NCBI GenBank assembly: GCA_002441265.1
Contig: DJVQ01000001.1
Location: 1-40,776 of the forward strand
Direction: 5' to 3'
Source: Syntrophaceae bacterium UBA6252
GTDB lineage: Bacteria > Desulfobacterota > Syntrophia > Syntrophales > UBA6807
Length of the DNA stretch: 40,776 nt
Below are positions 22,907 through 31,644 of this stretch, in pieces. The notes beneath the pieces are model-generated. The model was not told the DNA's origin. It made no database searches and was given only the letters and a program-made list of their open reading frames with translations. Within the stretch, counting starts at the first letter, position 1; every line of letters begins with the position of its first letter. A program made the position numbers and the translations under genes.

Positions 22907-23974
22907 TTAAAACGTGTAGGATACCGCGATCGCCCCGAACTGCTGCCCTTCCTTCTGGGTCTCGAATTCCTTCGTCCGGTACACGTAGGAATAGGTGATC
23001 TTGAACCGGTGAAGGATCACGCCGATCCCTCCGGTGCACTGGGCGACGAAGGGTTTCTTGTCGACGCTGTGGCTTTCACGGAAGGTGTTCCCGTCGAGGA
23101 AGATGTTCCGGGCCACGGCGTTTCCGTCGACCGCCAGGAAGACATGGACGCCGACGCGGTGGAGCGGCCGGAAAAAGCGCGGGTCGCCGTCGTCCTCGGG
23201 GGCGCTGCTGTCCGATCCCGGCCGGATGAGATAGGTCCCGAAATCGTTCGGGACGTTCCAGCCGAAACGGACCTGGCCCCCCAGGTTGACCCCCGTGTAA
23301 GCGTTTCCCGCGGCGCATCCCATGTGCGAGATGCAGTCGAACCCGAGGCCTCCCGCCTCCCGGGCCTTCATCAGCCGCCACTTGCGTTCGAAATAAAGGT
23401 TGAGGATCGGCTCGTCCTTCAACTGGTGCTCCCAGCCCTTGGGATCGACGGAACCGATCCAGTCGTGGATCACCTTCTGGCAGTCCTCGGCGTAGGAATG
23501 GCGTCCGACGATCCCGGCATCGACCTCGAGGGTGTCCATCCTCCGCCCGCTGATGCCGTGAAATCCAAGTCCCAGGTAGGTAACGCCCGCGTAAGGACGG
23601 TCGTCGGGAATCAGGTCGCTTCGCTCCTTGTCCTCCGGGGTGTAGATGTTCTGTCCCAGGGAGAAGGAAACGGAACGCCGGATTTCCGGACCGTTGATGA
23701 GCGGCACGCGATCGAGAATCCAGCGGATCCATGACGGCAGGGAAGAGGCCTCCCCGCTGTCCGAAAGGTCGCGGGAAATCCACGAAAGCTTTGTCCCGTG
23801 GGTGTAATAGCGGTCCTTGTTGTCGAAACCGAAAAGGTCGTTCTCCAGATAGAGGCTCAGGGTGTCCGATCTTCGCGCCTCATCGTCGCCGGCAGGCGAC
23901 TCCCCCGGGAAACCGTGAACGAGGCCGAGAATCAGAAAAACGGTCAGAAGAGACAACCTTTTCCACGGAAGCAT
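22907..23974 (-). CDS. LpxR-like outer-membrane lipid A deacylase (DUF2219)
   Basis: A 355-residue outer-membrane beta-barrel protein with a signal peptide (MLPWKRLSLLTVFLILGLVHG) and a terminal aromatic residue (AVSYTF). Family hallmarks are LYLENDLFGF (E44, N45, D46), RYYTHG, DDRPYAGVTYLGLG and the QKVIHDWIG histidine (H170). These correspond to the active-site Asn, Asp and His of Salmonella LpxR, which removes the 3'-acyloxyacyl chain from lipid A in a calcium-dependent manner. It is somewhat longer than LpxR, with an extra segment around residues 250-275. The ATG at 23974 is chosen because it begins the signal peptide; an in-frame GTG at 24013 lacks support. An LPS-bearing, Gram-negative envelope is implied. 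Confidence 0.85.
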   Translation of the reverse strand: MLPWKRLSLLTVFLILGLVHGFPGESPAGDDEARRSDTLSLYLENDLFGFDNKDRYYTHGTKLSWISRDLSDSGEASSLPSWIRWILDRVPLINGPEIRRSVSFSLGQNIYTPEDKERSDLIPDDRPYAGVTYLGLGFHGISGRRMDTLEVDAGIVGRHSYAEDCQKVIHDWIGSVDPKGWEHQLKDEPILNLYFERKWRLMKAREAGGLGFDCISHMGCAAGNAYTGVNLGGQVRFGWNVPNDFGTYLIRPGSDSSAPEDDGDPRFFRPLHRVGVHVFLAVDGNAVARNIFLDGNTFRESHSVDKKPFVAQCTGGIGVILHRFKITYSYVYRTKEFETQKEGQQFGAIAVSYTF

Positions 23975-24079
23975 GGTTTCGATCTTTCCCCCCTTTCGGG
24001 AATCCCGCTTCACCCGGCGGGGTTCCCGTTGTCAGAGTGAAACCATCCCTCTTTTCTCCGTCGTTTTCAAGACCGTTTT

Positions 24080-27000
24080 TTACGGACCGCAGTCTCCCCG
24101 GACCTGTTCCCCCGCCCCGGGCCGGCCGTCGCCGTCCAGCACATCCCGTATCAGGCGGGAAAACTCCTTCATCTGAAAAGGCTTCTGAATGAACGCCCGT
24201 ACCCCCCGTTCCATGATTCTGGATGCCTCCCCCTCCACGCTGTACCCGCTGGAAAGGATCACGGCCACGTCGGGATTCAGAGCCTTCAGCCGGTCCAGGA
24301 CCTCGCCGCCGCCCATCCCGGGCATGATCATATCGAGGATCACGAGGTCGATCCCATTCGGCCTTCCCCCGAAGATCTCCAGGGCGGCCGCGGCGCCGTT
24401 CGCCGTGATCACCTGATATCCCAGCAATGTCAGCCATTCGTTCAGCACGCCGAGAATCACCTCCTCGTCGTCCACCACGAGAATCGTTTCGGCCCCTCTC
24501 ACGGAAGGGGGTTCCTGGAGCGTTTCCCCGGGGATCTCCTTTTCCGAGGCAGGGAGAAAGATCCGGAAGGTCGAACCCCGTCCGGGTTCGCTCTCCACCT
24601 GGATGAATCCCCCATACCCTTTCACGATGCCGTAGACCGCAGCCAGCCCGAGGCCCGTGCCCCTTCCCATTTCTTTTGTCGTGAAAAAGGGTTCGAAGAT
24701 CCTCGACAGCGTCTTTTCGTCCATGCCGACGCCCGTATCGGCGACGACCATCATGACGTACCGTCCCGGCCGGCCCCCGTATGGTTTCACATCCTCCTCG
24801 CCAAGATCGACATTGCCCGTCTCGAGGGAGAGGTCCCCTCCGGCGGGCATGGCCTGCGACGCGTTCAGGAAGAGATTCATGAGCAGCTGCTCCACCTGGG
24901 TGCGGTCCACCTCGACCCTCCGGAGATCGGGATGGAAGCTTTCGTGGATCCGGATTTCCTTCCTGGTCCTTCCGAACAGAAGGGCCGTTTTCCCCATGAG
25001 TTCGTTCAGATCGGCGGGCCGGACGTCGTATTTCCCTCCCCGGGCGAAGCCGAGGATCTGCCGGGACAGGTCGGCGCCGCTTTTGACCCGTTCCTCGATA
25101 CTCTTCAGCCGGCCGTAGTGGGGGTGATCCGGATCGAGGTCCATGAGCATGAGGGAAGTGTATCCCTGGATTCCCATGAGAAGGTTGTTGAATTCATGGG
25201 CCATGCCCCCGGCAAGGGTCCCCACGGCCTCCATTTTCTGGGACTGGAAAAGCAGGCCCTCGAGCCGGTTCCTTTCCGTGATGTCCCTGGAAATGCCGCA
25301 AAGCCCGATGATCCGCCCCTCGCCGTCCTTCAGGGGCACCTTGATGGCATGAAACGTCCTGACAATCCCCTGGATGGGTCTTTCCGATTCCGCCTCGATG
25401 GCCGCGCCCTGCAGGACCTGCCGGTCGATATCCCGGAAACGGCGGGACGTTTCCCAATCCATGAGATCCTCATCGGATTTTCCGATGAGTTCGGAAATCT
25501 TCGTTTCGTACAGATCCGCCATGAACCGGTTGACCAGGATATACCGGCGGTCGAGATTCTTGACGAATATGGCGTCCTTGGCGCTGTCGACGATGGAGCG
25601 GAGCATGGATTCCGATACGTGCAGGGCCTCTTCCGCCTTCTTTCGCTCCGTGATGTCCTGAATCTGTGCGATGAAATGAAGGGGTTCCCCCGACGGGTCC
25701 CGGACCAGCGTCACATTCAGCAAAGTCCAAAGGACGCCGCCGTCCCCGCCGATGAATCTCTTCTCGATCTGGCGGAACGGTGCTTCCCCGCCCCGGATCC
25801 GGTCCAGAAGCAGCCTTTCCCGGAAGCGCTCATCGGGATGGGAGATGCCCGGCAGGTCCTTCTCCCGGAGTTCCTCCCGCGTAAATCCGAGCATCCGGCA
25901 GAAAGCGGGATTGACCAGGGTGAATCGTCCGTCGAGGTCGGTAAGCGCCGTTCCGATCCCCGAGTGCATCACCACCGTGCGAAACCTTTCCTCGCTCTGT
26001 TTCAGGGCTTCTTCCAGCTGCTTCCGGTCCGTCATGTCCCGGAGAGACTCGATGGCGCCCATGAGGACACCCTCCCGGTTGAAGATGGGCGACGCCTTGC
26101 CCCAGATCCAGCGGGCCCCGTGGCGCCGGAAATCGACCCAGCTCTCCGCGATGATCATGTCCCCTTCCCTGCGATAATGCTCATAATGGCCCATGCAGTC
26201 GAGATCGGGGGAAAGCACGTGATCCAGAAGCATGGGCTGCTTTTTCCCGTAGAAGTGCCGGGCATGCTCGAAATCCCCCACAAACCCGATCTCCTTTCTT
26301 TTAACCCCCGTCAGTTCCTCCATGGCCCGGTTCCAGAGGATGATCTTTCCCGACCGGTCGACGGCGAAGGTGGGATCGGGAAGAAAATCGACGATGCTGC
26401 TCAATTTCGCTTCGCTTTCCTCGAGTTTCGACCGGGAAACCACCGTTTCCTCCAGCCTGGCGGCCATGGTGTTGAACTCGGCCATCATGTCCCGGACGTC
26501 TCCGGACATCCCCGGCTCCATGCGGTAGGTGAAATTCCCCCGGTTGATTTCACGGATCGCCTCCCGGAAACGGTTCACCACCCCCGCAAGGGAAAGTCCG
26601 GTGAAAAAAGACCACACGAGGGCCAAAAAGGCGGTGATCGTGAACAGGAGAACGCCGTGTTTCCGATAGGAGGAAAACAGCCCGGTCACCGCGGAGAGGA
26701 TTTCCCCGCTGAACCGTTCGGAGATCTGTGCCAATGTGTTGACGGGCTCCTCGAATTCGTCGACCAGGATTGTCGCGCCGACGCACAGGGGAACGCCGTC
26801 GGCCGTCAGGGTTTCGACGGGATGGAGGTACATGTATTTCTGCCGCATCTTGCCGTCGGAATCCTGCCAGTCGTAGTACCCGCTCGCGGATTTTCCGCCC
26901 ATCCCAGCTTCGATGATGGACCAGAAACGGGACAACTTCCCCTTCTCCGAGAGGCTTCTCAGTTTCCTGTTTTCGACGGCCGGCGACGGGTGGACCAGGT

Positions 27001-27430
27001 TGACCGCCGGCTCCCGCGATTCGTGGACTGCCGTGTATCCCGTCTTGCCCACCCGCTGGATGGCGATTTGCCGGAAGGCTTTGTCTTTCCGGAGGTCATC
27101 GGTGGTCATTTCCCTGTGCGTGCTGATGAAAAGCGCCACGTGGAGGGCCACGTCCACGGCCTTCTGACGAACCCGCTCCTCCGAGAGGCTCTTCGCGACG
27201 GCCCCGGTTTCCTCCCTCACTTCCCCCTGAAGGGAACGGACGGAGCGGTCGATGTCGTGGAGCAGGGTGGTTTCATAAGATCCCAGGGTGACAAGAAAGA
27301 TGAACACGGGGAAGAGCCCGGCGATCATGGTCATAATAACCAGTTTTGTGCTGAATCTTCCGAAAAAAGAACGGATCCGGCATGCCGTCCGATTCAGGAA
27401 GCCTTTCAAGGGAGGCACCTCCAGTGTCAT
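24080..27430 (-). CDS. Hybrid sensor histidine kinase with Cache-type sensor, HAMP and three PAS domains
   Basis: A kinase of about 1116 residues. Order: membrane helix (about 30-50); periplasmic Cache-like sensor (about 55-250, with the RVGKTGYTAV block); second helix (about 260-283); HAMP (to about 335); three PAS domains (about 345-475, 480-600, 605-725). HisKA follows with H745 in GGMAHEFNNLL, then HATPase with DTGVGMDE, FEPFFTT and GTGLGLAAVYG. A receiver carries D1033 in LVILDMIMPGMGG. The output partner is not adjacent. The start is soft: the ATG at 27430 has no clear ribosome site, while a TTG 21 bases downstream has GGAGG at good spacing. It shares its kinase-receiver half with the kinase at 14480-17395. 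The gap 27431-27650 shows no gene. Confidence 0.9.
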   Translation of the reverse strand: MTLEVPPLKGFLNRTACRIRSFFGRFSTKLVIMTMIAGLFPVFIFLVTLGSYETTLLHDIDRSVRSLQGEVREETGAVAKSLSEERVRQKAVDVALHVALFISTHREMTTDDLRKDKAFRQIAIQRVGKTGYTAVHESREPAVNLVHPSPAVENRKLRSLSEKGKLSRFWSIIEAGMGGKSASGYYDWQDSDGKMRQKYMYLHPVETLTADGVPLCVGATILVDEFEEPVNTLAQISERFSGEILSAVTGLFSSYRKHGVLLFTITAFLALVWSFFTGLSLAGVVNRFREAIREINRGNFTYRMEPGMSGDVRDMMAEFNTMAARLEETVVSRSKLEESEAKLSSIVDFLPDPTFAVDRSGKIILWNRAMEELTGVKRKEIGFVGDFEHARHFYGKKQPMLLDHVLSPDLDCMGHYEHYRREGDMIIAESWVDFRRHGARWIWGKASPIFNREGVLMGAIESLRDMTDRKQLEEALKQSEERFRTVVMHSGIGTALTDLDGRFTLVNPAFCRMLGFTREELREKDLPGISHPDERFRERLLLDRIRGGEAPFRQIEKRFIGGDGGVLWTLLNVTLVRDPSGEPLHFIAQIQDITERKKAEEALHVSESMLRSIVDSAKDAIFVKNLDRRYILVNRFMADLYETKISELIGKSDEDLMDWETSRRFRDIDRQVLQGAAIEAESERPIQGIVRTFHAIKVPLKDGEGRIIGLCGISRDITERNRLEGLLFQSQKMEAVGTLAGGMAHEFNNLLMGIQGYTSLMLMDLDPDHPHYGRLKSIEERVKSGADLSRQILGFARGGKYDVRPADLNELMGKTALLFGRTRKEIRIHESFHPDLRRVEVDRTQVEQLLMNLFLNASQAMPAGGDLSLETGNVDLGEEDVKPYGGRPGRYVMMVVADTGVGMDEKTLSRIFEPFFTTKEMGRGTGLGLAAVYGIVKGYGGFIQVESEPGRGSTFRIFLPASEKEIPGETLQEPPSVRGAETILVVDDEEVILGVLNEWLTLLGYQVITANGAAAALEIFGGRPNGIDLVILDMIMPGMGGGEVLDRLKALNPDVAVILSSGYSVEGEASRIMERGVRAFIQKPFQMKEFSRLIRDVLDGDGRPGAGEQVRGDCGP

Positions 27431-27650
27431 ATTCAAATAGCGAATGATTTACAGCAATTTTCGTGCCCGCATGACCGGTCCGCGAAAGCCGCTTCCCGCC
27501 GGGCGGAAGATGTAACGGGAATACGGGGAAACCCGATGATCCATTCATCGGAAAATCCACCGCTTTCCTGAAAATATACGGAAATAATGCAGGAAAATCG
27601 GGAGGGCCTGGCAGGGGGATCTCGGGAAGCCCCCCGGTACAGGGTGCCTG

Positions 27651-28307
27651 TTACGGACCGGGGTCCCCCGGCTTTTCCGGTCCGAGACCGTGGAGACTGA
27701 ACCGGACGATATGGGAGATGAGCGTCCGGATGAAATCCGGATCATAGGGTTTGTCCGTAAGCCGCGAGACGGCCGTTCTGGCGAAATTGAAATAAAGGAC
27801 CATGGAAAAGACACTGAAAATGTTGAGGATCAGCTCCTCGTCGCTCATGCCCGGCGCGAGAAACGGCCTGAGACGGGTGGCGATGTTTTCCAGAAAAGGT
27901 TTCATCGCCATGGTGAAAACGACCTGGAAGGCCTTCGTGGGCTGAATCATCTCCCGGATGACGAGCTGGGCGTGCAGCAGTCTTTCTTCGTCGGTGAGGG
28001 GCCCTTCGAGAAAGGCTTCGGCGAGACCCCGGACCACGGATTCCATGGATTCCATCCCCCCGCTTCCGGCCTTTTCCTCGAAACGCTTCCGGATCACCGC
28101 CGCCCGTTCCATCCAGAGACTCCGGAAGACCTCGATGTACAGGGACTCCTTGTTCCCGAAGTGATAGTTGACGGAAGCCAGGTTGCACCCTGCCGCATCG
28201 GTGATCTCCCGCACGCTCACCGCGTGATACCCTTTGCGGGCGAACAGGATTTCCGCCTCCCGGAGAAGCCGTTCCCTGGTGGAAGGGGTCTCCTCGTTCC
28301 GTTCCAT
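27651..28307 (-). CDS. TetR family regulator, CecR-like C-terminal domain
   Basis: A 218-residue repressor-type protein. The TetR helix-turn-helix lies at residues 10-57 (RERLLREAEILFARKGYHAVSVREITDAAGC, with NYHFGNKESLY following). The ligand domain, with LLHAQLVIREMIQPTKAF, resembles the CecR/YbiH (DUF1956) group, which often senses aromatic or toxic compounds and controls exporters. Here no exporter is adjacent; the downstream same-strand gene is the hybrid kinase. A GGGAGG ribosome site precedes the ATG. A 10-base palindrome lies between the -35 and -10 of its own promoter, indicating autoregulation. Confidence 0.9.
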   Translation of the reverse strand: MERNEETPSTRERLLREAEILFARKGYHAVSVREITDAAGCNLASVNYHFGNKESLYIEVFRSLWMERAAVIRKRFEEKAGSGGMESMESVVRGLAEAFLEGPLTDEERLLHAQLVIREMIQPTKAFQVVFTMAMKPFLENIATRLRPFLAPGMSDEELILNIFSVFSMVLYFNFARTAVSRLTDKPYDPDFIRTLISHIVRFSLHGLGPEKPGDPGP

Positions 28308-28336
28308 GTATCCTCCCTGCCTCCGTTTTAAACATG

Positions 28337-28363
28337 CGTATAATACAAACGTTTGATTGTCAA
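28337..28363 (-). promoter_or_regulatory. Promoter with embedded operator of the TetR gene
   Basis: Read on the minus strand, a perfect TTGACA (28363-28358) precedes TATACG (28342-28337), spaced 15 bases. Between them lies the palindrome CAAACGTTTG (28346-28355), extendable as ATnCAAACGTTTGnAT. A dimeric TetR protein bound there would block polymerase. Spacing is shorter than ideal, so the exact -10 is uncertain. Confidence 0.65.
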
Positions 28364-28430
28364 GAACGGGATTTCCCGGTTCGGCCGATCCGGCGGAACG
28401 CGGCCCCCGGAGGCGACCCGCCGGCGGCGG

Positions 28431-29174
28431 TCACGGAATTTTGACGCCCGTATAGAGACAGGTGATTCCGAAGGTAAGGGGACGGCACCGGACATTCGAA
28501 AATCCGGCTTCTTCCATGATCCCGACAAACCGGTCGGGGGCGGGAAAATGCATGATCGAATCGGCCAGGTAACAGTACGCCGCCGGATTCCTCGAAAAGG
28601 ACCGGGCCATCCGGGGAAGGACCCGGCCGAGGTAAAATCCATAGAGATTCCGGAACAAGGGCTGCGAGGGGAAATGCATTTCAAGCACCAGGAGAACCCC
28701 TCCCGGCACGAGGACGCGGTGCATCTCCCTGAGGGCCCCTGCACGGTCGGGGATGTTCCGGATCCCGAAGGCGATCCCGGCGGTGTCGAACGCCCCCCCC
28801 GGGAAGGGAAGATTCATGGCATCGGCCCGAAGAAAGGCAACCCGGCCGTCCAGGGAGGTCCCGCGGACCTTTTCCCCGGCCCGGTGAAGCATTTCTCCGA
28901 CAAAATCGAGGCCCGTCACGGAAATCCCGCGATGCATCCCCGCCACGGCCATGGCCAGATCGCCGGTGCCCGTCGCGATGTCGAGGTAGCGGTTCGTTTT
29001 TCCGAACCGCGCCCGTTCCGCCGCGGCCCTTCTCCAGGCCACGTCCCGCCGAAGGCTGAACAGGTGGTTCAGAAAATCATATCGGCCCGTGATGGTGGCG
29101 AAGATCTCCCGCACCACGGCCACGTGGGAGGGGCCGTCCAGGGTGGACACCGGCCGGTACTTCCGGGTCTTCAT
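28431..29174 (-). CDS. ubiE: Demethylmenaquinone/ubiquinone C-methyltransferase
   Basis: A 247-residue SAM-dependent methyltransferase that performs the last C-methylation of menaquinone (or ubiquinone) synthesis. SAM motif I is YLDIATGTGDLAMAV, followed by VTGLDFVGEML and the family block AFGIRNIPDR. In an organism with this gene set menaquinone is the likely quinone, so menG is the alternative symbol. The start at 29174 (MKTRKYRPVSTLDG) is chosen from the family's normal length; its ribosome site is weak. The frame is open a further 375 bases into the glycosyltransferase gene without similarity. It follows that gene by 44 bases on the same strand. Confidence 0.88.
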   Translation of the reverse strand: MKTRKYRPVSTLDGPSHVAVVREIFATITGRYDFLNHLFSLRRDVAWRRAAAERARFGKTNRYLDIATGTGDLAMAVAGMHRGISVTGLDFVGEMLHRAGEKVRGTSLDGRVAFLRADAMNLPFPGGAFDTAGIAFGIRNIPDRAGALREMHRVLVPGGVLLVLEMHFPSQPLFRNLYGFYLGRVLPRMARSFSRNPAAYCYLADSIMHFPAPDRFVGIMEEAGFSNVRCRPLTFGITCLYTGVKIP

Positions 29175-29218
29175 TGTCGGGATGCGCTTTCGTGGCTCAT
29201 CGTCGCCGGCGGGCGGCC

Positions 29219-30469
29219 TCATTCCCGGGAGGCCGTCTTCTCCTCCCAGACATGGACAAGATAGTCCTTCTGTTCCTCGAAGAGCACGGCCTGCTCCTCG
29301 ACGAGATTCTCCGCCTCCTCCGAGGTCATTTCGAGACTCTGGCGCACGAAGGAAGCCACCCGGGCGTAGTAGAGGGGCGTCACGAGGTCGATGAGCCTGT
29401 ACCGGTTCACCTTCCAGGAATGAAAGGTCGCCGCAAGATCGTACAGGGTCTGGATCCAGGTTCTCGTGGGCAGCCGGAACACCTGCGGATCCAGGGTCGA
29501 GGCCTCCTGGATCGCTTCGAAGCATTCGGGACAGAAAAGGTCCTTCCAAAGGGAGGAGAACTGCTGGAACCCCACCTTGAAATGGTCCACCAGGGCATCG
29601 AGATCGACCGCCACCGGTTCCGGCTCCGCGTGGTTTTCGAAACCGAAGGTTTCCACCGGTTCGCTTCCCCTGATGTGCTTCCAGTACTCCTCATAATCCT
29701 CCATGAGAGAAAAGATGGTCCAGACCACCTGGCGGAACATGGGACCGAGGTGCTGTCCCGGGTCCTTGGCGTCGTGGATTTTCACCCCCAGGTTGGACTG
29801 GCAGATCCGGAATCCCTGGGTGATGGCGTTGGTGGTCATCCAGATGTCGATGCCGTATCGGGCCACGTCGGTCTCCCAGACGTCCTGGTCCGCATAGAAT
29901 TTGGCCACGTTCCGGGAAAGGGCGAAGTCCCCCCCGATGGGCTGGCGGATCCGCTTCCCGTAGAGGGCCCGGGTGAGGTTGTACACGATGTTGTTCGTGA
30001 TGGTCCCGTCGTACTTGTGGCGGACGTAGACCGGGGCGACAAAATCGTACCCCCCCTCCATGACGGGATCGATGAGGTATTTCACCCAGTCCGGGGTGAT
30101 GCTCCGGAGATCGGAATCCACCACGGCGCAGCCCTTCACGTGGAGGCGGCTCGCCGCCTCGAAAACGGAGCGCAGCGCCGTGCCCTTCCCCCCCGGTCCC
30201 CGGTAGATGGAAACGATTTTTTCCTGCCAGGGCTTGATCTGGAACTCCTTGGCCACCTCCCGGGTGTCGTCGGTGGACCCGCCGTCGGCGACGAGGATGA
30301 CCCCCCGCCGGTCCTTGAAGTGCCGGTTCAGGCCGTGACTGACCATCTGGATCACGTGTGCGATGGTCTTCTCGTTGTTGAACGACGGAATCCCCACCAG
30401 GATGTCCGCCCGCTCGATCTCTTCCAGCCGTTTTCCCGTATATCCCCTCAGGGCGGTGTCGTAATGCAT
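29219..30469 (-). CDS. GT2/GT81-like glycosyltransferase
   Basis: A 416-residue soluble glycosyltransferase of the GT-A fold. The nucleotide-sugar domain (about 20-270) shows DILVGIPSFNNEKTIAHVI, VILVADGGSTDDTREVA, the metal-binding DSD at residues 118-120 (VVDSDLRSITPDW) and GGDFALSR. It lacks membrane segments. The KGTALRS and DSDLRSI blocks recall glucosyl-3-phosphoglycerate synthases (GT81) and mannosylglycerate-type enzymes. A compatible-solute role is therefore possible but not established. The C-terminal 140 residues are helical and not recognised. The ATG at 30469 has GGGAG five bases upstream, so the longer frame to 30544 is rejected. It is divergent from pstS. Confidence 0.72.
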   Translation of the reverse strand: MHYDTALRGYTGKRLEEIERADILVGIPSFNNEKTIAHVIQMVSHGLNRHFKDRRGVILVADGGSTDDTREVAKEFQIKPWQEKIVSIYRGPGGKGTALRSVFEAASRLHVKGCAVVDSDLRSITPDWVKYLIDPVMEGGYDFVAPVYVRHKYDGTITNNIVYNLTRALYGKRIRQPIGGDFALSRNVAKFYADQDVWETDVARYGIDIWMTTNAITQGFRICQSNLGVKIHDAKDPGQHLGPMFRQVVWTIFSLMEDYEEYWKHIRGSEPVETFGFENHAEPEPVAVDLDALVDHFKVGFQQFSSLWKDLFCPECFEAIQEASTLDPQVFRLPTRTWIQTLYDLAATFHSWKVNRYRLIDLVTPLYYARVASFVRQSLEMTSEEAENLVEEQAVLFEEQKDYLVHVWEEKTASRE

Positions 30470-30609
30470 GGCATCTCCCTTGCGAGTTTTTCCAACTGTA
30501 TCACATGGAAGAAGCCGGAACAACCGCCGGCCGTTCCGAAACATTCCTACGGAATCATGACACCGGCAATAAGCAGGAAAAATAAAGGGTTCACGGGATC
30601 TTCACCGTT

Positions 30610-30643
30610 CCGTCATCAAACTGTAACAATCAACGGTTATGCT
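30610..30643 (+). promoter_or_regulatory. Pho box and -10 element of the pst-pho operon
   Basis: CCGTCAT-CAAA-CTGTAAC (30610-30627) gives two seven-base half sites with a four-base spacer, differing little from the CTGTCAT consensus bound by PhoB. After ten bases comes TATGCT (30638-30643). This is the arrangement of E. coli PhoB-activated promoters, where the Pho box replaces the -35. Transcription would start around 30650, just upstream of the pstS ribosome site. The rest of 30470-30691 separates the divergent glycosyltransferase gene. Confidence 0.85.
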
Positions 30644-30691
30644 GCAGCCATGGATCGAAAAAAATTCTTCACCAAGAAGGAGGATCGAAAA

Positions 30692-31510
30692 ATGCTGAAA
30701 AAAACAGTTTTCACGGCAATCGCCGCCCTTGCCCTCTTCGCGTTCGGCACGGCGGCCTTTGCGTCGACCCAGGTGGTCGTGAATGGATCGACGACCGTCC
30801 TCCCCGTGGTTCAGGCGGCGGCGGAAACGTTCATGAAAGGCCATCCCGACGTGAGCATTTCCATTTCCGGCGGGGGCTCCGGGAACGGCATCAAGGCGAT
30901 CATCGACGGGACGACGGACATCGCCATGTCTTCCCGTTTCCTGAAAGACAAGGAAATCTCGACGGCCATGGAAAAAGGGGTGTATCCCGTTCCCTTCCGG
31001 GTCGCCGTCGACGCCATCGTTCCCATCGTCCATCCGAGCAATCCCGTGAACAATCTTACCATCGAGCAACTGAGCCTCATATACCAGGGAAAGATCACGA
31101 ACTGGAAGGAGGTGGGCGGCAAGGATCTGAAGATCGTCATTATCTCCAGGGATACCAGTTCGGGGACCTACGAGGTCTGGGAGGAGAAGGTCCTTCACAA
31201 GGCCAAGGTGGCCCCCCAGGCCCAGCTCCAGGCCTCCAACGGCGCCGTCGCCCAGGCCGTTTCAAAGAACCGGTACGCCATCGGCTACATCGGCATCGGC
31301 TACCTGAACAATGATTTGAAGGGTCTGAAGGTGAACGACATCGAGGCAAGCCGTGAAACCGCCCTTTCCGGCGCCTATCCAGTCGCCCGGCCCCTCTTCG
31401 TGTTCGTGCAAGGCTGGCCCGCCGGGGCGGTGTCCGATTTCATCAACTATCTCGTCAGCCCCGAAGGCCAGGAGATCGTCAAAAAAGAAGGATTCATTCC
31501 CCTGTACTGA
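30692..31510 (+). CDS. pstS: Phosphate ABC transporter substrate-binding protein
   Basis: A 272-residue periplasmic phosphate receptor with a signal peptide (MLKKTVFTAIAALALFAFG, cleavage near AFA-ST). Ligand-binding features are VVNGSTTVLPVVQAAAE, SGGGSGNGIKAIIDGTTDIAMSSR and the anion-contacting SRDTSSGTYE. It is the shorter PstS type common outside enterics. The ATG at 30692 has AGGAGG at 8-base spacing; upstream in-frame ATGs (for example 30650) lie ahead of the ribosome site. The 134-base gap to pstC contains a short GC stem, GGCCGG/CCGGCC (31552-31568). It might protect the pstS end of the message, since receptors are usually made in excess. Confidence 0.95.
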   Translation: MLKKTVFTAIAALALFAFGTAAFASTQVVVNGSTTVLPVVQAAAETFMKGHPDVSISISGGGSGNGIKAIIDGTTDIAMSSRFLKDKEISTAMEKGVYPVPFRVAVDAIVPIVHPSNPVNNLTIEQLSLIYQGKITNWKEVGGKDLKIVIISRDTSSGTYEVWEEKVLHKAKVAPQAQLQASNGAVAQAVSKNRYAIGYIGIGYLNNDLKGLKVNDIEASRETALSGAYPVARPLFVFVQGWPAGAVSDFINYLVSPEGQEIVKKEGFIPLY

Positions 31511-31644
31511 AAAAGAGGCCCGTCACTGCACCCGTCCGCTGGGGCAACGGCGGCCGGGACGACCGGCCCTGAAGGACCGGACTGCAATAAACCGGCAACC
31601 CTCCGGGGGGTGGTTGAAAAAAACCGCCCCCTGTTTTACCTTGA

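Noticed and set aside
24932..27571. An 879-codon plus-strand frame opposite the Cache-type kinase
   Set aside because: No domain is recognisable and the opposite strand carries a full, well-conserved kinase, so this is codon-bias shadowing.
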